A DNA stretch of 64,000 bases, taken from assembly GCA_964408025.1 (NCBI GenBank), contig CAYOXX010000002.1, positions 109,918-173,917 on the forward strand, read 5' to 3'. The translations under genes and the position numbers were made by a program. Source of the stretch: CAYOXX01 sp964408025. GTDB lineage: Bacteria > Acidobacteriota > DATKUA01. The stretch's first letter is position 1; the number at the start of each line of letters is the position of its first letter. Under the pieces are notes generated by a model. The model had not been told where the DNA came from. It saw nothing but the letters and a program-made list of their open reading frames with translations, and searched no databases. Of the stretch, positions 25,386 through 34,091 are shown in pieces.

Positions 25386-26485
25386 GATCGGGAAGTCAAG
25401 CGACCTAGCGTCTTAATCACACGGCTTATCTGTTCCTGCGTATGCATTGCGGTGACGACCATGCGGAAGAATCCGTGCTCTGGGCCGCCGGGGTAGAAGT
25501 TGTAAGGAACCAATTGGTCACTATCCAGCAACTCCTTATGGATTTTAAGGTTGTATTCCTTATCGCCCAGCACAAACACTGAAATCGGTGTGGGGCCATC
25601 CTCGAATTCTATCCCCAACGATCTGAGTCCGGATTTCAACAATTCGGTATTCCTTCGCAGGCTGGCCCGCAAGGTGGTGTCGCTGGACACGATATCTATT
25701 GAAACCATAGCGGCACAGGCAATCGCGGGGGGAAGCGGCGTAGACCCGATGTAGGCATCGCTGTGCTCGCGCACTAATTCAGTCAGCGGCTTGTCGCCGG
25801 CGACAAAGCCACCAAAACAGCCAAAAGCCTTGCTCAGAGTGCCGGTCTGGTATACGCAGTCGGGCGGCAATCCCAGGTGCTCCAAGGTTCCCCTTCCGTG
25901 CTTGCCGAGCACTCCGACGCCGTGGGCGTCGTCCATCAGGATCGCCGCCTCCCACTTTCGCGCCAGCTCCTGGTACGCGCAGATAGGAGCCAAGGCGCCA
26001 GAGGCGAAGACGCCGTCGGTGCAGATCAAAGCCTTCTGTCCGAGAGAATGATGTTCCTGAAGTTTCGATCCGAGGTCATCGACATCGCAGCTACGGAACG
26101 TCGCCATCGGCATCGCTGACCCGTTTACCGCGTCCCTTACGCTGCAGTGGGCTCCCTCGTCCAGCAGGCAGATATCAAACATGCCTTGTAGGGCCTGCAA
26201 GAGGATGAGATTGATCATGTAGCCGCTGCAGCAGGTGACGACGTTTGGACGCTGCAAGGCCTCGGCTAGTTTTTGTTCCAGCTCGAGGTGTGCGGCGGCA
26301 CTGCCGGTAGTCTGGCGCGAGCCGGCGGAGTTCATGCCCCATTTGATCAGCCCTTCCTGGGCGGCGAGAATCACTTCCTGGTTGTAGCTCATCCCGAAGT
26401 AATTAGTCCCCCCAAAATAGGTGGCCGCTTTGCCGTCCAGGTTCACGACGGTTTTGGCAGCGCTGCCTAAGACGATACTCGACAT
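25382..26485 (-). CDS. Alpha-oxoamine synthase family (BioF/KBL/SPT-like) enzyme
   Basis: A fold type I PLP enzyme: YFGGTNYFGMSYNQEV, GSRQTTGSAAAHLELE, the His stacking on PLP in DEGAHCSVRDA, MDDAHGVGVLG with the Asp-x-x-His pair, and the Schiff-base lysine in TLSKAFGCFGG. Such enzymes condense an amino acid with an acyl-CoA or acyl-ACP (8-amino-7-oxononanoate synthase, 2-amino-3-ketobutyrate ligase, serine palmitoyltransferase). I set the start at ATG 26485 (about 367 residues). The longer frame from TTG 26566 would begin inside the -12 element of a sigma-54 promoter. No biotin or threonine-catabolic neighbour is present, so lipid or secondary-metabolite synthesis is possible. It is transcribed divergently from the sigma-54 activator gene. 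Confidence 0.8.
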   Translation of the reverse strand: MSSIVLGSAAKTVVNLDGKAATYFGGTNYFGMSYNQEVILAAQEGLIKWGMNSAGSRQTTGSAAAHLELEQKLAEALQRPNVVTCCSGYMINLILLQALQGMFDICLLDEGAHCSVRDAVNGSAMPMATFRSCDVDDLGSKLQEHHSLGQKALICTDGVFASGALAPICAYQELARKWEAAILMDDAHGVGVLGKHGRGTLEHLGLPPDCVYQTGTLSKAFGCFGGFVAGDKPLTELVREHSDAYIGSTPLPPAIACAAMVSIDIVSSDTTLRASLRRNTELLKSGLRSLGIEFEDGPTPISVFVLGDKEYNLKIHKELLDSDQLVPYNFYPGGPEHGFFRMVVTAMHTQEQISRVIKTLGRLTSRS

Positions 26486-26561
26486 ATCGGTGGCCCTGCA
26501 CGTCAAGATCAGGCTTTGAGAAACGAGCGCCCGATAAAGCGGCTTATCCGACCTAGTTGAC

Positions 26562-26577
26562 TGCAAAACCTATACCA
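26562..26577 (-). promoter_or_regulatory. Putative sigma-54 promoter of the alpha-oxoamine synthase gene
   Basis: Minus-strand TGGTATAGGTTTTGCA matches TGGCACGN4TTGCW at 9 of 12 defined positions, with correct GG/GC spacing. The predicted transcription start is near 26551. It lies about 130 bases from the centre of the inverted repeat at 26666-26702, a normal activator-site distance. Confidence 0.6.
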
Positions 26578-26665
26578 TCATCTGGACTTCGTTGCGCCGG
26601 GCTCTCCGTCCCCGGGAACTATTAGCGCGGATTCGAGGTGCGCGCATTGTGTAGCGCCTCGATTT

Positions 26666-26702
26666 GTGTACAATAGAAGTTACAAAACCATCTGTTGTAT
26701 AC
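26666..26702. promoter_or_regulatory. Inverted repeat, probable activator (UAS) or operator site
   Basis: GTGTACAATAG (26666-26676) and CTGTTGTATAC (26692-26702) are inverted copies agreeing at 9 of 11 positions (consensus GTRTACAAYAG) across a 15-base spacer. It lies between the divergent alpha-oxoamine synthase and sigma-54 activator genes, so it can serve both as enhancer and for autoregulation. Confidence 0.55.
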
Positions 26703-26782
26703 GAATCTGGAGATCTCAAGCATTGCGACTTGCGCACCCCGTACTGCGCTGCTGACCACGTATCAAGGAGATGTGAATTGGG

Positions 26783-28597
26783 ATGAAATCAGTTAAGCCA
26801 CAGTCGGTAAAGGTGCCGGAGGAACGTGAAAGTACGGGCGATTCCTACCCGTTGGATAAGCCGTCAAAGCTCGCAGACATACGCCGTTTTACGCAGGAAG
26901 TAGCCCTGGCGACCGCCGCCGTCACGCGAATCGATTTCAGTATCATCGACGAGAATCTCGTACGGGTTTCGGGCTCAGGCAACTACATCGACGAGGTGGA
27001 TTTCATCTTACCGGCGCATTCCATTTCCGACCAGATATTGAAGACCGGCCAAGTGTATGTCCTTGAACATCCAAGGGAAGATCCCAGATGTAAGAAATGT
27101 AGCTACATGGGCCACTGCAAGGAGCTGGCCGAAATAAGTTATCCGGTGGTGCTCAACGGCACCCCCATCGGGAATATGGTTCTCGTCGCCTTCACCAAGG
27201 AGCAGCGGAAACTCCTGCTGGAGCACCGGAACGATTACATTGAGTTCCTTAGCAAGATAGCGAACCTGCTGGTTAACAAGATCGAGTCCAAGGAAAAGGC
27301 GAGGCAAGTATCTCTGCTCAAGCAGCAACTCGAAACCCTAATCAACAAGATAGACCAGGGAATCGTCTACGTTGACGAGAATGGGAAGGTCCAGTTCTTT
27401 AACACCATAGCGAAACAATACCTACTCGAGGAGCTCAACTACGGTCTTTTGATGGAGTACTTCTTGCCCGAGATTTCCTGGCCGGTTACCGACCAGATAG
27501 ACAAGTTAGTCAGCCGAGATAACGAGACCTACTCAGTCAGCGTCAAACCACTGGAAGGCGTTGGCGCCTTGGTCGAAATTCAGCTCATAACCACGATTCA
27601 ACGCAAAGAGCATGATATCCGCCGCCGGATGGCAACCAAAACGCACGTGGCCGAGGCCACGTTCGACGACCTCGTTGGCAACCATCCGGAATTCCTTAAG
27701 ACCGTCGAGATAGCGCGCAAATACAGCGTGGTCGACGCGACGGTACTGATCACGGCGGAGACGGGAACGGGAAAGGAGCTATTCGCACAAAGCTTGCACA
27801 ACATGAGCCCCCGGCGCAACGGTCCGTTTGTGGCGGTCAATTGCGCCGCCCTGCCCGAAAGCCTGCTCGAGAGCGAGTTGTTCGGCTATGTGGGCGGCGC
27901 CTTCACCGGCGCCAAGCGGAGCGGTAAGGTGGGGCTCTTCGAGCAAGCCCACCGCGGCACGATCTTCCTCGACGAGATCGCCGAGATGCCCTTCCGGCTC
28001 CAGTCCAGCCTTCTACGCGTTCTGCAGCACAAGGAGGTGATGCGCATCGGCGACGACAAGCTGATACCTGTGGACGTCAGAATAATCACGGCAACCAACA
28101 AGGATCTCCGGGCGCTGGTCGATAAGGAGCAGTTTCGCGAAGACCTTTATTACCGCCTCAATATCCTGAGGCTCGAAATACCGCCGCTGCGCAGACGCCG
28201 CGAGGATATTCCCCTTCTCGTTCAGCACTTCGCCATTCAGGTCTGCCGGACGTACAAGAGACCTCCGATATCTTTCTCGAAGGAGTGCGGGGAGAGGCTC
28301 AGCAACCACCACTGGCCTGGTAACATCAGAGAGCTCTATAATGTGATCCAGCGCGCCGTCCTCCTCGCCGTCGAGCCGATTATCAATGTCAATGTGATTG
28401 ACGGAATCCTCGAACATACAGGAGATGAGGGCAACGTCCAGAACCAACGGTTCGACCTGGATTTAACCGGATCCTTCAAGGACATCCAGCGACAGATCAT
28501 CCAGCAGCTATTCGAAGGTAGCAAAAGCGAGGACGAGGTAGCGCGTATCCTGGGGATTTCGAAAACCACGTTGTGGCGGCGGATGAATGCAAAATGA
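26783..28597 (+). CDS. Sigma-54-dependent transcriptional activator
   Basis: A 604-residue enhancer-binding protein. Residues 1-180 form a sensor of the type seen in Clostridia-like regulators, with RCKKCSYMGHCKELAEISYP (CX2CX5C, perhaps metal-binding) and GNMVLVAFTKEQRKLLLEH. A PAS-like segment follows (KIDQGIVYVDENGKVQFFN). The AAA+ domain has Walker A ETGTGKE, an intact sigma-54 contact loop GAFTGA, Walker B IFLDEI and the arginine-rich sensor II. The C-terminal DEVARILGISKTTLWRRM is a Fis-type helix-turn-helix. There is no receiver domain, so it probably senses a ligand directly. AAGGAG lies 12 bases upstream of the ATG. It likely activates the sigma-54 promoters found at 26562, 24160, 29064 and 33255. 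Confidence 0.92.
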   Translation: MKSVKPQSVKVPEERESTGDSYPLDKPSKLADIRRFTQEVALATAAVTRIDFSIIDENLVRVSGSGNYIDEVDFILPAHSISDQILKTGQVYVLEHPREDPRCKKCSYMGHCKELAEISYPVVLNGTPIGNMVLVAFTKEQRKLLLEHRNDYIEFLSKIANLLVNKIESKEKARQVSLLKQQLETLINKIDQGIVYVDENGKVQFFNTIAKQYLLEELNYGLLMEYFLPEISWPVTDQIDKLVSRDNETYSVSVKPLEGVGALVEIQLITTIQRKEHDIRRRMATKTHVAEATFDDLVGNHPEFLKTVEIARKYSVVDATVLITAETGTGKELFAQSLHNMSPRRNGPFVAVNCAALPESLLESELFGYVGGAFTGAKRSGKVGLFEQAHRGTIFLDEIAEMPFRLQSSLLRVLQHKEVMRIGDDKLIPVDVRIITATNKDLRALVDKEQFREDLYYRLNILRLEIPPLRRRREDIPLLVQHFAIQVCRTYKRPPISFSKECGERLSNHHWPGNIRELYNVIQRAVLLAVEPIINVNVIDGILEHTGDEGNVQNQRFDLDLTGSFKDIQRQIIQQLFEGSKSEDEVARILGISKTTLWRRMNAK

Positions 28598-29063
28598 AAA
28601 CAACGATTTCAAATTGAAATACGTTAGCACGAATACTCTCCCCGCAAGCCGATCAAAAGAGATCCCACTGAGTATGCGCAATCGGTATGGCAAGCCTCTC
28701 ATCTTCGCCGACGAGATCCGACCCTGTTGACAAAGATGCATGTTATGCCACCGGTCCGAGCCCGATCCGCCCGATAGACTGTTAACAGATTTGTCTTTCA
28801 GAAGGCTCGGTGGCATTTTCGGGAGTGATAGAAAGGCGTAATCCTATCGCCGATGTGAAAGCGATCCTTCCCGGATGATAAGGTACTTCGCTTCCCGGCG
28901 CGTCCGCCGGACAGAGACCCTTGTCTCCTCTCGAGCCCTTGGGCGAGACGGGCGCATTCGAATGGTTGCTTCTAGTCTCGACAAAGTCGCGGAAGCGGCT
29001 GAAAACAGTCGCGCACAGGCTACAGGCGAGTCGCGTTGAAAACGTTTTCCCATCCCACCAGGG
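28598..29063. other. Intergenic region between activator and TonB receptor genes
   Basis: No supported gene. Short inverted repeats are present (for example CGACAAAGTCG near 28979), but no copy of the GTRTACAAYAG palindrome is evident. The stretch ends in a sigma-54 promoter at 29064; the transcribed leader that follows is about 235 bases long. Confidence 0.45.
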
Positions 29064-29079
29064 CGGCATATATTTTGCT
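29064..29079 (+). promoter_or_regulatory. Putative sigma-54 promoter of the TonB receptor gene
   Basis: CGGCATATATTTTGCT matches TGGCACGN4TTGCW with GG and GC correctly spaced (9 of 12 defined positions). Transcription would start near 29091, about 235 bases before the receptor start. The long leader could be regulatory. Confidence 0.5.
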
Positions 29080-29326
29080 AATTATCGGGCTGGAGCGAAG
29101 GTGAATAGTATTTTGCGGCAGCTTTTCTATCTCGAGTCGGGAATCACGAGTACGATTCCATCGCCCCGCTTGAAATTTTCAGCGTAAGATGAAAGGCTGG
29201 AGATACAAACCCTTTGATGAAACAAGCCCCGCCTTGCGGGAGTAGGGAGGAGGTGCCATTTGACATGAAAAGGAACATAGCTTTTCACCAGTATCAAGAA
29301 CTGCAAATCTTCCCAAGGAGTATGAT

Positions 29327-31996
29327 ATGAAGAAAAATATCATAGCAGCGGCACTGATCCTGATGTTCCTGTTCAGTGCCCAACTGCTGTACGGTCAGCG
29401 CGCAACGGCAAAGCTGGAGGGCACGATCAGGGACACCGACGGCCTGGTTGTGACCGGAGTCACGGTGACCGCCAGCAATCCCGAGACCGGCATCACATGG
29501 ACGGTCACTTCCGATGACCGCGGCCGCTACGTCTTCTACACGCTGCCGGCTGGCAGCTACGACATCAGGCTCTCCAAGCCCGACTACCAGGAACAGCTAG
29601 TCGAAGGCATCAGGCTTTTCATCGGCCAGGAGATCAACTACGACTTCGAAATGGTGGCCGGCGTTTTCGAGGAGACTATTGTGATCACCGGCGAAGCGCC
29701 GCTGGTGGAGCTGAAGAAGTCGGACGTGGGGATGGTTATCGCCCAGGAATTCATCCAGTCGATCCCGATCGTCAACAGGACCTTCGAGAGCCTCGCCCAC
29801 CTCTCCCCCGGCGTCGTTCCCAACTTCTCGGGTGCCGGCCTCGGCACCAACGTCTCCGTCAACGCCCAGCGCGGCTACAGCAACACCTTCCTGATCGACG
29901 GAGTGAGTAACGACAACGCCCGCCTCGGCTTTAACATCAACTCCATCTCGCAGGACGCCATACAGGAGTTCGATGTCATCACCCAGATGGCGCCGGCGGA
30001 GTACGGCCAGGCCATCGGCGGGATCATCAACATCGCCACCCGCAGCGGCGGCAATGAATTCCACGGTTCGGCGTTCGGCTTCTTCCAGGACGGCAGGTTG
30101 AACACGCTGCACTACTACGCCACGGAGAAGCCGGAAACCAGCCGGATAATGGGCGGCTTCACTCTGGGCGGACCGATAATCCGCGACAAGGCCCACTTCT
30201 TCTTCAGCTACGAGGGCGACGACAACGACTACTACACCTTCGTCACGCAGCCGCGCAATCCCGGCCAGCACCCCGCGGGCTGGGTCGAGCACCTCACCAT
30301 GGTCAGGATCGACTACCGGCCCAATGAGCGGGACATGTTCAACTTCCGCTTCAACGGGACCAACAACACGTGGGTAAATCTCTTCGTCGGCGAATGGGAC
30401 GACGAAACCACCGGTTGGGACGAAGTACGCTATTCCTACACATTCCAGGCCAACTATGTCCGCTGGTTTGGTACGGACATGGTCAACGAGCTGCGTTTCG
30501 CCTACACCAGGCAGAACTACAAGGGCGATCCCTACACCGAATCCGGGCCCTTCCACTGGCACTGGAACGGCAACTGGGGCAAGTGGCTCACGCTGCCCTA
30601 CAACGTCAACGACTCCAACCTCCAGCTCCTAGATAACTTCACCATCATGACCGACACCCACACGTTCAAGTTCGGCGCCGACTACATCCGCGTGGGCAAC
30701 TGGGGAGCTAACCGCAACTGGGGCGACGGGGCCTGGGAATTCTGGGGCAACAATCTGGAGTTCGATCCGGGCGTCCCCGCATCGTACCCCAAGTGGTACC
30801 AGAGGCGGCTCGGGCCTGACGACTACGAGGTTCCCGACAACCTGATCTCCTTCTTCGTCCAGGACCAGTGGGACATCAGCGACAACTTCACCATCAACTA
30901 CGGTCTCCGTTGGGAATACGAGGACTTCTTCACCAGGATCCCGTCGAAGGCGGTGCTTTTTGACGGGGAAGTCTCGCCCGACCTGAACAACTTCATGCCT
31001 CGTATCGGCTTCACCTGGCGGCCATGGGAGGACGGAAACACGGTCATCCGCGGCGGCTACGGCAGGTTCTACAACCAGGTGCCGGGCAACCAGGCCGTGT
31101 TCATCATGATCAACACCGTCAACACCCTGGGGTGGATAACCATATGGGAGGACAACGGCATCATGTCTTATCCCAACCCGCCGGTCATCGACGTTCTTGA
31201 TCCCTCCGTGTTCTGGGGCAAGGACGTCATGGACTCGGAAGCCGAGCTTCCCAAGCTGGACCAGTTTACCATCGGCATCTCGCACCAACTCACGCGCAGC
31301 ACCGCCGTCCACGCCGACTTCACTTACAACAGGGGCTCCCAACTCTGGGGAATGGTCAACCGCAACGCGCGCGATCCTGTTACAGGTCTGCGGCCGGATC
31401 CTAACTGGAGGTGTCTCGCCACCCAGTCGGCCATTCTCAGCTCCGAATACAAGGGTTTGCTCACACGCCTGGAGCATCGTTTCCCGCGCGGCGTTCTCAA
31501 CGTCTCCTACACTTATGCCTACGCCTACGACAACAATCGCGGCGACCCGAATTCCGCCGGCGTAACCGACCAGTTCGACCTCGACGTCGACTGGGGTCCG
31601 TCTCCGAACGACATCCGCCACCGCCTGGTCATCAGCGGCTTCGTGGGGCTGCCGTTTGGGTTCAACGTCTCCGGCGTCTTGAATTACCGCACGGCGTCTC
31701 CCTACAGCCAGCGAGAGGGATGGGACATCAACGGAGATGATTTCACCAACGACCGCCCGCCCGGGGTGCCCAAGAACTCGGAACGCGGCGACGACTGGTC
31801 CACACTCGACTTGCGATTCACCAAGTTCTTCTCACTCGACCGCTACCGCGTGGAGTTCTTTGCCGAAGTCTTCAATCTCTTCAACACCGTGAACTTCAGC
31901 AGCTACAGAAACAACATCTACGACGAAAACTTCGGCGAACCGACCTGGGCTGCCGATGCCAGGACGTGGCAACTGGGCTTCCGCTTCGACTTCTGA
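29327..31996 (+). CDS. TonB-dependent outer-membrane receptor with carboxypeptidase-regulatory domain
   Basis: An 889-residue outer-membrane protein. A signal peptide (to about residue 24, LLYGQ) is followed by an Ig-like CarboxypepD_reg domain (ATAKLEGTIRDTDGLVVTGV, YDIRLSKPDYQEQLVEG). The plug follows (VVELKKSDVGMVIAQ-like start, NTFLIDGVSNDNARLGF, GGIINIATRSGGNEFHGS), then a beta-barrel ending in an aromatic residue (TWQLGFRFDF), as outer-membrane proteins do. This OmpA-type 'oar' architecture is typical of Acidobacteria, where such receptors import large oligosaccharides or peptides with TonB energy. AAGGAG lies seven bases before the ATG. A sigma-54 promoter candidate precedes it and a strong terminator follows. 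No SusD partner is present. Confidence 0.92.
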   Translation: MKKNIIAAALILMFLFSAQLLYGQRATAKLEGTIRDTDGLVVTGVTVTASNPETGITWTVTSDDRGRYVFYTLPAGSYDIRLSKPDYQEQLVEGIRLFIGQEINYDFEMVAGVFEETIVITGEAPLVELKKSDVGMVIAQEFIQSIPIVNRTFESLAHLSPGVVPNFSGAGLGTNVSVNAQRGYSNTFLIDGVSNDNARLGFNINSISQDAIQEFDVITQMAPAEYGQAIGGIINIATRSGGNEFHGSAFGFFQDGRLNTLHYYATEKPETSRIMGGFTLGGPIIRDKAHFFFSYEGDDNDYYTFVTQPRNPGQHPAGWVEHLTMVRIDYRPNERDMFNFRFNGTNNTWVNLFVGEWDDETTGWDEVRYSYTFQANYVRWFGTDMVNELRFAYTRQNYKGDPYTESGPFHWHWNGNWGKWLTLPYNVNDSNLQLLDNFTIMTDTHTFKFGADYIRVGNWGANRNWGDGAWEFWGNNLEFDPGVPASYPKWYQRRLGPDDYEVPDNLISFFVQDQWDISDNFTINYGLRWEYEDFFTRIPSKAVLFDGEVSPDLNNFMPRIGFTWRPWEDGNTVIRGGYGRFYNQVPGNQAVFIMINTVNTLGWITIWEDNGIMSYPNPPVIDVLDPSVFWGKDVMDSEAELPKLDQFTIGISHQLTRSTAVHADFTYNRGSQLWGMVNRNARDPVTGLRPDPNWRCLATQSAILSSEYKGLLTRLEHRFPRGVLNVSYTYAYAYDNNRGDPNSAGVTDQFDLDVDWGPSPNDIRHRLVISGFVGLPFGFNVSGVLNYRTASPYSQREGWDINGDDFTNDRPPGVPKNSERGDDWSTLDLRFTKFFSLDRYRVEFFAEVFNLFNTVNFSSYRNNIYDENFGEPTWAADARTWQLGFRFDF

Positions 31997-32025
31997 CGGC
32001 AACTACCAGCCGCTATCGCGGAAAA

Positions 32026-32057
32026 GGAGTTGGGGGAAAACCCCAACTCCTTTTTTT
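32026..32057. terminator. Strong bidirectional terminator
   Basis: A perfect 10-bp stem GGAGTTGGGG (32026-32035) pairs with CCCCAACTCC (32041-32050) over a GAAAA loop, with T7 on the plus strand and A4 before it. It serves both the TonB gene and the convergent beta-lactamase-like gene. Confidence 0.9.
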
Positions 32058-32126
32058 CCAATCACTGCGGATCACACAGAAGAAACTGACAACTAACCAC
32101 TCGTCAGCTCACGCGGAGAATATGTT

Positions 32127-33149
32127 CTATTCATCCTGCCGATAAGTGTCCGCGAAGTAATCGTAGGCCATGCGGGATATCCGTCCCACAGCGATCTCGA
32201 ATTCATACCATTCAGATCTCAGGTCGTTGGCGAATACGCAGACGACCACGTGGCCCGCGCCGTTAGGTAGGAAGATGATCCCGGAGTCGCAGAGTACCGT
32301 CTGCCTCCAGTCCCTGCCGAGGCTGCCCCCCTTGCGGGCGACGGTGGTGCCGAAGGGAAGGTAACGGGTTATCAGCCGCGCGCCGGTGTGGTGACGCAAA
32401 GTGTTGATGATCGAGTCGCTGGTTTCCCGGTCCACGATTTCGCCCTTCACCAGCTTCTCCAGCAGGATGCCGATCTCGCGTGGAGTGGACATGTTGTGTA
32501 CCTCGGCGTCCCACCGCGCCATGCGCTCCCGGCGCTCCTCGCTCGCCCAGTATTCGGCGGGAATCCTCCAGAGTTGCGGGATGGTCAGCCGCTCGTTCAT
32601 GTCCAGCCCGAGGTAGCCGAGGATAAGCTGGTTTGTGTTGAGGTCGATCACCGTCCGCTCCAGGCCCAGCTCCCGCATGTAGGCGTCGATCCTCTCGGCG
32701 CCGACAACGTCGAAGAGTATGTCTGTGGCGGTGTTGTCGCTGACGGCCATCATCAGCAATTGCAGGTCGTTGAGCGAGAGATTCAGGCCGGGCCTCATGG
32801 CCGGTAGCAATCCGCTGCCGTAGGTCTTCATCGCCTCGGTCAGGACGATGCGGTCTTCGAGGGAGTAGTAACCCTCGTCGATGAGCCTGAACAGGGTCAC
32901 CAGCACGGGGATCTTGAAGACGCTGGCGATCTGGTACTGCTCGTCCTCGTTTATGCCTACCGATTCCCCCGATTCCACGTGCAGGACGTATACGCCAACA
33001 TCGCCCTCGATGCCGCTCGCCACGACCTCGATCCGGTTCTGAAGTTCTTCCAGGGACTCGATTTCCGGGAACTCCAGCGATTCCTGAGCCGCGAGCGGGG
33101 CGGCAAGTAGAAAGAATGACGATAACATCGCATATATGCTTCGCTTCAT
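32127..33149 (-). CDS. Exported class A beta-lactamase-like serine hydrolase
   Basis: A 340-residue protein with a signal peptide (MKRSIYAMLSSFFLLAAPLAA). Class A fold motifs are present: Ser76-x-x-Lys79 in IASVFK, SDN at 137-139 and KGG near residue 276 (KTG box). The omega-loop position that normally holds the deacylating glutamate (ExxLN) reads VIDLN, so Glu166 appears replaced by Val167. Without it, fast penicillin hydrolysis is unlikely. The protein may be a peptidoglycan or peptide acylase/transpeptidase, or a binding protein. The best sigma-54 match in the region (33255-33270) lies upstream. It converges with the TonB receptor gene. Confidence 0.8.
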   Translation of the reverse strand: MKRSIYAMLSSFFLLAAPLAAQESLEFPEIESLEELQNRIEVVASGIEGDVGVYVLHVESGESVGINEDEQYQIASVFKIPVLVTLFRLIDEGYYSLEDRIVLTEAMKTYGSGLLPAMRPGLNLSLNDLQLLMMAVSDNTATDILFDVVGAERIDAYMRELGLERTVIDLNTNQLILGYLGLDMNERLTIPQLWRIPAEYWASEERRERMARWDAEVHNMSTPREIGILLEKLVKGEIVDRETSDSIINTLRHHTGARLITRYLPFGTTVARKGGSLGRDWRQTVLCDSGIIFLPNGAGHVVVCVFANDLRSEWYEFEIAVGRISRMAYDYFADTYRQDE

Positions 33150-33254
33150 AACGGCCTCCGCGCTAAAGGTTAGGTTACGTAACTGGGAGTGTCTTCAGAC
33201 GGCTCTGCTCCTCGGATTCCCTGCGGTTCTGCAGTTACCACATGAGATCATTAT

Positions 33255-33270
33255 TGCAAATATCATGCCC
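33255..33270 (-). promoter_or_regulatory. Putative sigma-54 promoter of the beta-lactamase-like gene
   Basis: Minus-strand GGGCATGATATTTGCA matches TGGCACGN4TTGCW at 10 of 12 defined positions, including both invariant dinucleotides. Transcription would start near 33244, about 95 bases before the start codon. Confidence 0.6.
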
Positions 33271-33380
33271 CGGTCTTCTGTTCCTCGGACGGCGTAGGTG
33301 ATGTCCTTATCGCGGCTTAAGAATGAAGGGGTGTAGGTTACCTTCGGTCTGTAAAACCGAGTGTTCGATCCTTATGCAAG

Positions 33381-33546
33381 GCCGCCACAGCGGCCGACGT
33401 GACATGGGAGCACAGGCGCTGTGCCGTCGGTATGGAACCCAAACCAGCCTTTCCTGCGAGTGACATGTGGAGCTGGACTACCGCACCGAAGGGCGGCTAC
33501 GCGTAATGGGACCGCCAGCCTTGCGGTGGCGTAGAGGGTGGGTTTC
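33381..33546 (+). repeat. tRNA-Ser-flank-derived repeat, copy A
   Basis: GCCGCCACAGCGGCCGA (33381-33397) and CATGGGAGCACAGGCGCTGT (33403-33422) recur at 34525-34541 and 34589-34610 just outside the tRNA-Ser gene. GCCTTTCCTGCGAGTGACAT and TGGCGTAGAGGGTGGG recur at 34295 and 34377. The last block resembles the 3' end of the tRNA. Confidence 0.5.
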
Positions 33547-33704
33547 TTTCTCGGAGTGGATCAGGAAATAACCCGAGAAAATACTCTACTTGGCTAAGCA
33601 TGTTCGGCCATGTACAATCGGCCTGTTCATTAAGGATCGGCTAGAGCTACAGATCTCGGATTGTCCGGGGCGGCTGATTGCCAATGCGTTTGGGAGAGAT
33701 GAAA

Positions 33705-34091
33705 ATGAAGATTCTAACGTCTGTGATGCTCGCTTGTGCTTTGGGGATATTCGTTCTCCTAGTGTCCCTTAACACGGCATGTACTCAGGAAGATGCTGTA
33801 GGCACTGAAGATGTAGCTGAATATCAAGAGACTGAGGTGACTCTGGACCAGGTTCCAACGGCAGTCAGAGAGACGATGCTTAGTGAGGCTGGCGAGAACG
33901 TGATTACGGAGGTTGAAAGAGTTACCAGGGGAGATCGCGAGATATTCGAAGCAGAATGGATCGAAAATGAACAGGAAGTCGAAATCAGGGTGGCTGCAGA
34001 CGGCACTCTCCTCAGCAAGTGTTTTGAGTTCGTTGACGACGACGATGACGACGATGACGACAATTACAACGATGATGACGATGAGTACTGA
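33705..34091 (+). CDS. PepSY-like exported protein with poly-aspartate tail
   Basis: About 128 residues from ATG 33705 (GGGAG eight bases upstream). An N-terminal signal (MKILTSVMLACALGIFVLLVSLNTAC) ends in a cysteine that could be lipidated, although the lipobox is poor. The middle (VTLDQVPTAVRETMLSEAGE, VERVTRGDREIFEAEWI, EVEIRVAADGTLLSK) follows the PepSY-like pattern of COG3212 proteins: an amphipathic helix and a hairpin with 'VD.DG..L'. The C-terminus is a run of about fifteen Asp with Asn, Tyr and Glu, encoded by a GAC/GAT triplet repeat prone to slippage. This tail may bind calcium or another divalent cation. The gene lies between two copies of the tRNA-derived repeat. Confidence 0.7.
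   Translation: MKILTSVMLACALGIFVLLVSLNTACTQEDAVGTEDVAEYQETEVTLDQVPTAVRETMLSEAGENVITEVERVTRGDREIFEAEWIENEQEVEIRVAADGTLLSKCFEFVDDDDDDDDDNYNDDDDEY

Larger units (their letters stand above)
33150..33704. other. Intergenic region with promoter and tRNA-derived repeat
   Basis: Contains the sigma-54 promoter of the beta-lactamase-like gene (33255) and a repeat block (33381-33546) related to the tRNA-Ser 3' region. The ribosome binding site of the PepSY-like gene lies at 33691-33697. No further gene is visible. Confidence 0.5.

Noticed and set aside
29597..31621. Long antisense open frames over the TonB receptor gene
   Set aside because: They lack starts with ribosome binding sites and mirror the codon periodicity of the sense gene.
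33690..33735. Lipoprotein signal in the poly-Asp protein
   Set aside because: The residue at -3 of the cysteine is Asn, so the lipobox is poor; a normal signal peptide or anchor is equally likely.
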